A DNA stretch of 64,000 nucleotides, from assembly GCA_033239525.1 (NCBI GenBank), contig BSYO01000010.1, positions 12,338,089 to 12,402,088 of the forward strand, given 5' to 3'. The stretch comes from Nepenthes gracilis (lineage: Eukaryota > Streptophyta > Magnoliopsida > Caryophyllales > Nepenthaceae). Made by a program: the position numbers and the translations under genes. The notes below the pieces were generated by a model that had not been told where the DNA came from, did not search any database, and worked only from the letters and a program-made list of their open reading frames with translations. The number at the start of each line of letters is the position of its first letter. Within the stretch, counting starts at the first letter, position 1. Positions 59,430 through 64,000 of the stretch are shown piece after piece.

Positions 59430-59859
59430 TGATAAACTTAATGACATTATTTGTAACTCCTATCCTCTACTTCTTAATATTGAAAGTTTTTTCTGGCCTA
59501 GAGTGTTGTTCCTTAGTAGTCTCATGGATACCATGATGACTACTCTGCTTGCAACTCAATTATGTGGCTGCTCCTACTTGCCCAACTCGTCATCATTTGC
59601 TCTCCCAATGGTCTACCTCAAGTCTCTTAGGAATTGGTTGAGGTACCCTTTCCACATGAGAGTCTCGATTTTTCTTTGTAGAGTCTGATAGTCCACGATA
59701 CTATGACTCAAAAATTGATGGTAGAAGCATTACTTAAATTGATCTCCTCATTCTGAGTTTTTGGCCTGCTTTGACTACTTTAAGAACTTCTTATTCCAAA
59801 TTTGCATGAGGATGTTTGTCTAGGTGTTGCTCAATTGGGTTAGGTTAAGAGGCTTCACT
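59430..59859 (-). pseudogene. element E gag, C-terminal part (relic)
   Basis: FYHQFLSHSIVDYQTLQRKI and ETLMWKGYLNQFLRD match the Tat gag end ('CxFHxDHGHTTEDCxxLKxxIExLIRxGxLxxFV'), the zinc-knuckle-like Cys/His being degraded. It is cut at 59859 by the next LTR. Confidence 0.7.
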
Positions 59860-60864
59860 TGTAACACCTCATGTTTTCGCTCGGGTAATTTTGTTTATTG
59901 ACTTAATATTAGTAATAAATGATATCATTATTGATAAAGTAATAATAACAAATATTTTAAAATAATGAAAATAATAAGTGTTAATTAATTAGTAATAAGT
60001 AATAATAAATGTGTAATATTAATAATTTATAATAATGATAATAATAATTATAATAAAACGTATTGTATAATAATAATAAATATAATGAATATAAAATAAT
60101 AATAAATAAACTCTATTCCTCTCTCCCGTTTTTAGATTGATTTTTTTCCATTTTCTTATTTTCTCTCTCTTAGTCTCCTCGTTTCCTCCTTCAACAATTC
60201 ATGTTCTTTCCCTCAAAACGCCGCAGCTGTTCACTTCACCTTCCCTCTTCTTCTGTTTCTCTTCCGCCTATCGAGAGCTAGTATAATTTCGATGGTCTCT
60301 CAGCATCAGCAGTGCCCTCTGCCATTTGCGACGGTTCAATCGTGCCTTCTCTCGGACAACCCTTTTATACGATTCTTACTTCTGCCTTCTCAATTCTCTA
60401 TCCTAACTCTCTGCCAACCCAACGCCTCCTGTTGTCATCGCCTTCACACTTTGGTTGAGTAGTCTATCTCTCGCAGTTCATAGGACAACAAAGCAATTAG
60501 TTTTTGGGTCTCATTATTCAAACGCACGGTTATACCTTTCTGTGATTCCAACGGTAAGTTTGTTTCCTTCTCGGATAAACAAATGGGCATTTTTTTCTCC
60601 AGAAAATTTATTGTCCGATTCTTTAATTTTTTACAACATTAGGAGCTGGAGTTTGGATTTTGTTTGTTGCGTTGTGCGAACAGTTTTATTTTTATTTCGG
60701 TGAGCATTCGCTATTTTGTTGGTGGTTGGAACTGTTCGATTTTGATTTTTAATTTATATCATCGTTGTGTATGAAAGAGTAGTGCATAACTTTAAACTAG
60801 GCAAAAATAAAAATATAAAATTTATATGAGCCGGTCCAAAATATTATGCTGATTTTAGAAATGT

Positions 60865-62700
60865 ATAGAATGTAATTTTTCATGGTAATTTAATTACTGA
60901 ACTAGACCCAAAATGACAACTAGACTAACCCCTATATACTGATACTGAAATTGACAGTTTAGGAAAATTAGGACGAACCGGCTTCCATCCGACCACCAAA
61001 CCAGGTCAAAATTCGTCACAAACTAGTTAAGACCCTTATTAAGATTGTGTAAAATCGGCTTTTGAAAATGGTTTGAATGGACCAATAAATCAGATCTCCA
61101 AATGAGCAGTAGAACCCTGTAACAATGTGGATGTTGAATTTGGCAATGCATTTCATGGACTGAACAGGCCATGAACAGGTTGAACCAGTAGCCAATCCGA
61201 TCATATTATTTAATACTAGGATTGATCTATCACTATATAAAACGATTTCGAAAAATACATTGATTTGTTCACTGAACCTGCCATAGAACGGAAATTGCCG
61301 CTAAATCGGCCGATTTGCACTTAATTGCTTATTTTGCTAAATTAGTATGAACCGGTTAGAAAATAAATAATAAACCGGCCATATATGGTATGTTAAATTA
61401 GTAATCAAGTTATACATCATGTAAATCGGTTGGCCATTATAAGAACCAGATGTTAAAGATATTTAATGAACAGGTTTCTAATAAATCGGCCAATTTAGTA
61501 AGTAAACCGGTACATGTATAATACATTAAAATGATTTACCGGCCACTTATTATACGGTGAACCGACTCACATGACATAACCGATAAAATATTATGAAAAA
61601 TCGAACTGATCCATAAATTAAATTTGTGATCAAACCATTTAAAATGATAAAATGAAACCGAATAGGTAAATTATAAAATTTATGGACCGAAAATTGAATA
61701 ATTGTTGTCTAAAAATAAGTTTATTTAATCAGGCGGCCATGGTTGTAGGTTATAAATAGAGGCGTGTTGTAGTGGCAAAGTTGCCTTTGCCAGCCTAAGT
61801 AAGAGGGAGCATCGATGTCGGTGTCAAAGGGAGTATTCCCGTGACTATTCAAAGCTGACTATTCAAAGAAAACAATTTTTTATGATGATTTAATCATTGA
61901 ACCGGACCCAAAATAACAACTGGACTAACCTCTGTATACTATTGTTGAAATTAGCAGTTTGAAAAAATCAAGCCGAACCAGCCTCCGTCCAACCACCAAA
62001 TTGCCTCAAAATTGGTCACCAATTAGTTAAAGCCCTTATTAAGATTGTGTAAAATCGTCTCATGAAAATGGTTTGAATAGACCTCTAAATCGGATCCTCA
62101 AATGAGCAGCAGAACCCTACATCTATGTGGATACGGAATCTGGCAGTCCATTTCATGGATTAAATCGGCCATGAACCAGTTGAACAGTAGTTGACCCGAT
62201 CACATTATTTAATACTAGGATTGATCTATCACCATATAAAACGATTTCGAAAAATACCCTGATTTGTTTACTGAACTGGTCATAGAATGGAAATTGCCGC
62301 TAAACTGGCTGATTTGCACTTAATTGTCTATTTTGCTAAATTAGTATGAATTTGCTAGAAAATAAATAATAAACCGGCCATATATGATATGTTAAGTTAG
62401 TAATCAAGCTATATATCATGCAAATTGGTTGGTCGTTATAAGAATCAGATATAAAAGATATTTAATGAACCGGTTTCTAATAAATTAATTAATTTAGTAA
62501 GTGAACCGGTATATGTATAATTCTTTAAAATGATAAATCGGCCACTTATTATATGGTGAACCGACTCACATGATATAACTGATAAAATATTATAAAAAGT
62601 TGAATCGATCCATAAATCGAATTTATGATCAAACCATTTAAAATGATGAAATAAAACCGAATTGATAAATTATGAAATTTATGAACCGAAAATCAAATAA
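60865..62700 (+). repeat. ~1-kb tandem duplication in family G LTR
   Basis: 60865-61730 and about 61865-62700 are direct repeats offset by 995-1001 bp, with many shared strings such as TAAAGCCCTTATTAAGATTG-like and ACCATATAAAACGATTTCGA. The 130 bp between them include the TATA box. Confidence 0.88.
61751..61759 (+). promoter_or_regulatory. TATA box in family G LTR
   Basis: TATAAATAG followed by AGGCG, a strong plant TATA form. Position between the two 1-kb repeats suggests the original U3/R boundary. Confidence 0.55.
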
Positions 62701-63257
62701 TATATAATCTAAAAATATGTCCAGTACATGTTAAAATATATATGAACTTATATTATAATTTTATTATAATATATTTTATCGTGATTTTGTTATAAACATA
62801 TATAATATGTTATGCATGAGTGAAACAAATATTATCTCAAAAAAATATGAATTTTCTCTAAGATGAGAAAATTAAATAAAAAAAGGAAGATTATGAATAA
62901 GGATTTTCATTATGAAATTTTATGAAGTAAGAAAATTGAACCAAGGATTTATTTCAGCGAATAGTATCCCTAGCATACCTTAAGATATTATAGTGTAGAT
63001 CGTAGTATGAATAAGTATCACTCTACGATTTTAACCCCGTCTATCAGGAGACAATAGACAATACCATCCTATCTTCAAGATATAAATAAGGAAGATAAGG
63101 CTTTTGATTTATATGGAGTGAATATAATCCATCTTGTCTTTGGGATTTAAATAAGGAAGAAAGTATCACTGTATTATGTGATTTTGGCTTTTAATTATAT
63201 AGATTAACACAATCCAAATATCGATCAAACGCTCCATTAGCTCAAAAGATCTACTAG

Positions 63258-64000
63258 TGTAATGACCCAGATCCTAGAATATAGAAAATCCCCGATGTTA
63301 AGTTAAAATTACCTAGGAAAACGAGTTAAGGATCGTAATCCAGTCAACAAGTGTTGACCGGAATGCGTGAAGAAGGAGTAATCCGGTCAACAAGTGTTGA
63401 CCGAAAGGCGTGATGAAGGAGTAATCCGGTCAACGTAAAATGTTGACCGGAAAACATGAATGAAAGGAAGGATGGGAAAGAGGAAAGTAATCCGGTCAAT
63501 GCCAATCAGTTGACCAGAATGTATTTAAATGAGAAACATAAATCCGGTCAAGGTCAGTTGACTGGAAATTAATAAGAAAACTCTTTGAAAATGTAGAACC
63601 ATAAATAACCTAGAAATTTAATGAGGAAACTCTTCGAGAATGTAAAGCCATAAATAACAAACTCTGAAACATTCCCCCTAGTTTAATGAGGAAACTCTTC
63701 GGGGATGTAAAGCCATAAATAACACACTCCGAAACATCCCCCCAGTGTGGCCAAAACCAAATGACGGTCGCCAGACCAAGACCTATAAATAAGAACTAGA
63801 GGGCGTGAGAAAAAGGCACACAACTGAGTTTTCTAGTAAATGGAGACCAAAAGTTCAAGGCAAAGTAAAAGAAATCCAGGCAAGAGTACTCACCTTTATT
63901 TTAAGTTCATGATTATGCATGTTTGCAACGCAAGTATATCTAATTTCTAATGAACTTATATTTCAGTATATATGATGTTTGTTCTGTTCATATGATTTAA
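63258..64000 (+). mobile_element. start of a family A-related LTR (runs off the window)
   Basis: Begins TGTAATGACCCAGATCC, close to the family A start TGTGACGACCCAGATCC, inside the family G LTR. It contains palindromic GGTCAAC/GTTGACC units at 63340-63565, and near its end the CCTATAAATAAGAACTAGAG block (TATAAATAA at 63783-63791) and CAGGCAAGAGTACTCACC, comparable to GGCAAGTGTACCTCGG in the solo LTRs. The right end is outside the window. Confidence 0.75.
63340..63565 (+). repeat. five palindromic GGTCAAC/GTTGACC units
   Basis: Units at 63340-63361, 63383-63404, 63426-63450, 63492-63515 and 63544-63565. Arms CCGGTCAAC and GTTGACCGG surround 2-10 bp. The third is a perfect 9-bp inverted repeat. 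Each half contains TTGAC, the W-box core bound by WRKY factors (known). Regulatory use here is inference. Confidence 0.85.

Larger units (their letters stand above)
35020..59859 (-). mobile_element. element E: Tat-type Ty3/gypsy element split by three insertions
   Basis: On the minus strand, from right to left: gag end (59430-59859), protease (59030-59400), RT (58000-58800), RNase H (57544-57990, 53486-53688, 40113-40315), integrase (38340-39127), spacer, and an antisense ORF on the plus strand (35020-37500). The segments join in the correct domain order when the insertions 53689-57543, 40316-53485 and 39128-40112 are removed, so they are one element. It is decayed throughout. Its own LTRs were not identified. 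The right side is cut by an LTR starting at 59860. Confidence 0.82.
59860..63257 (+). mobile_element. LTR of a chromovirus related to element B (family G)
   Basis: Starts TGTAACACCTCATG directly after element E gag coding. Its distal half (62690-63250) aligns with element B LTR segments, for example CTCTAAGATGAGAAAATTAA versus CTCTGAGACAAGAAAATCAA and the CATACCTTAAGATATTATAG block. It includes an AT-rich ATAAT field (59920-60110), a CT-rich gene-like stretch (60120-60560), a TATA box and a 1-kb tandem duplication. It is interrupted by another LTR at 63258. Confidence 0.7.

Overview
The window looks like a gene-poor, repeat-rich stretch of a flowering-plant nuclear chromosome, probably a dicot. 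It is AT-rich. It holds one plant mechanosensitive-channel (MSL) gene with GT-AG introns, and almost everything else is decayed Ty3/gypsy LTR retrotransposon of two plant lineages: Tat (Ogre/Retand-like) and Tekay/Del-like chromoviruses. I cannot name the species.

Layout. 1-4640: a chromovirus tail, a pyrimidine-rich tract, and a minus-strand Tat relic split by a solo LTR (1464-4367, TSD TTTGC). 4641-7500: no recognisable gene. 7729-32428 (+): a four-exon MSL-like gene coding for a predicted 634 residues. Its first intron is 20.6 kb because a Tat element (element D, 9233-29294) sits in it, and that element carries a minus-strand chromovirus (element C, 15629-24061). Without D, intron 1 would be about 0.5 kb. 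32429-35000: nothing recognised. About 35020-59859: one Tat element (element E) on the minus strand, with an antisense ORF on the plus strand. It is broken into pieces by an LTR fragment (39128-40112), a chromovirus (element B, 40316-53485) and an LTR cluster (53689-57543). Element B itself holds a second solo LTR (44766-48323, TSD ACGGG) and a 255-bp poly(A) retroposon (43203-43457). 59860-64000: another chromovirus LTR carrying a 1-kb tandem duplication, entered at 63258 by the start of an LTR related to the solo LTRs.

The insertion order can be read directly, because the interrupted Tat reading frame continues on the other side of each insertion. All transposon coding regions contain stops and frameshifts, so none looks autonomous. 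The MSL gene has intact frames and splice sites. It lacks about 13 residues where the family has its pore-lining helix, and it stops early, so it is either a diverged protein without normal channel function or a young pseudogene.
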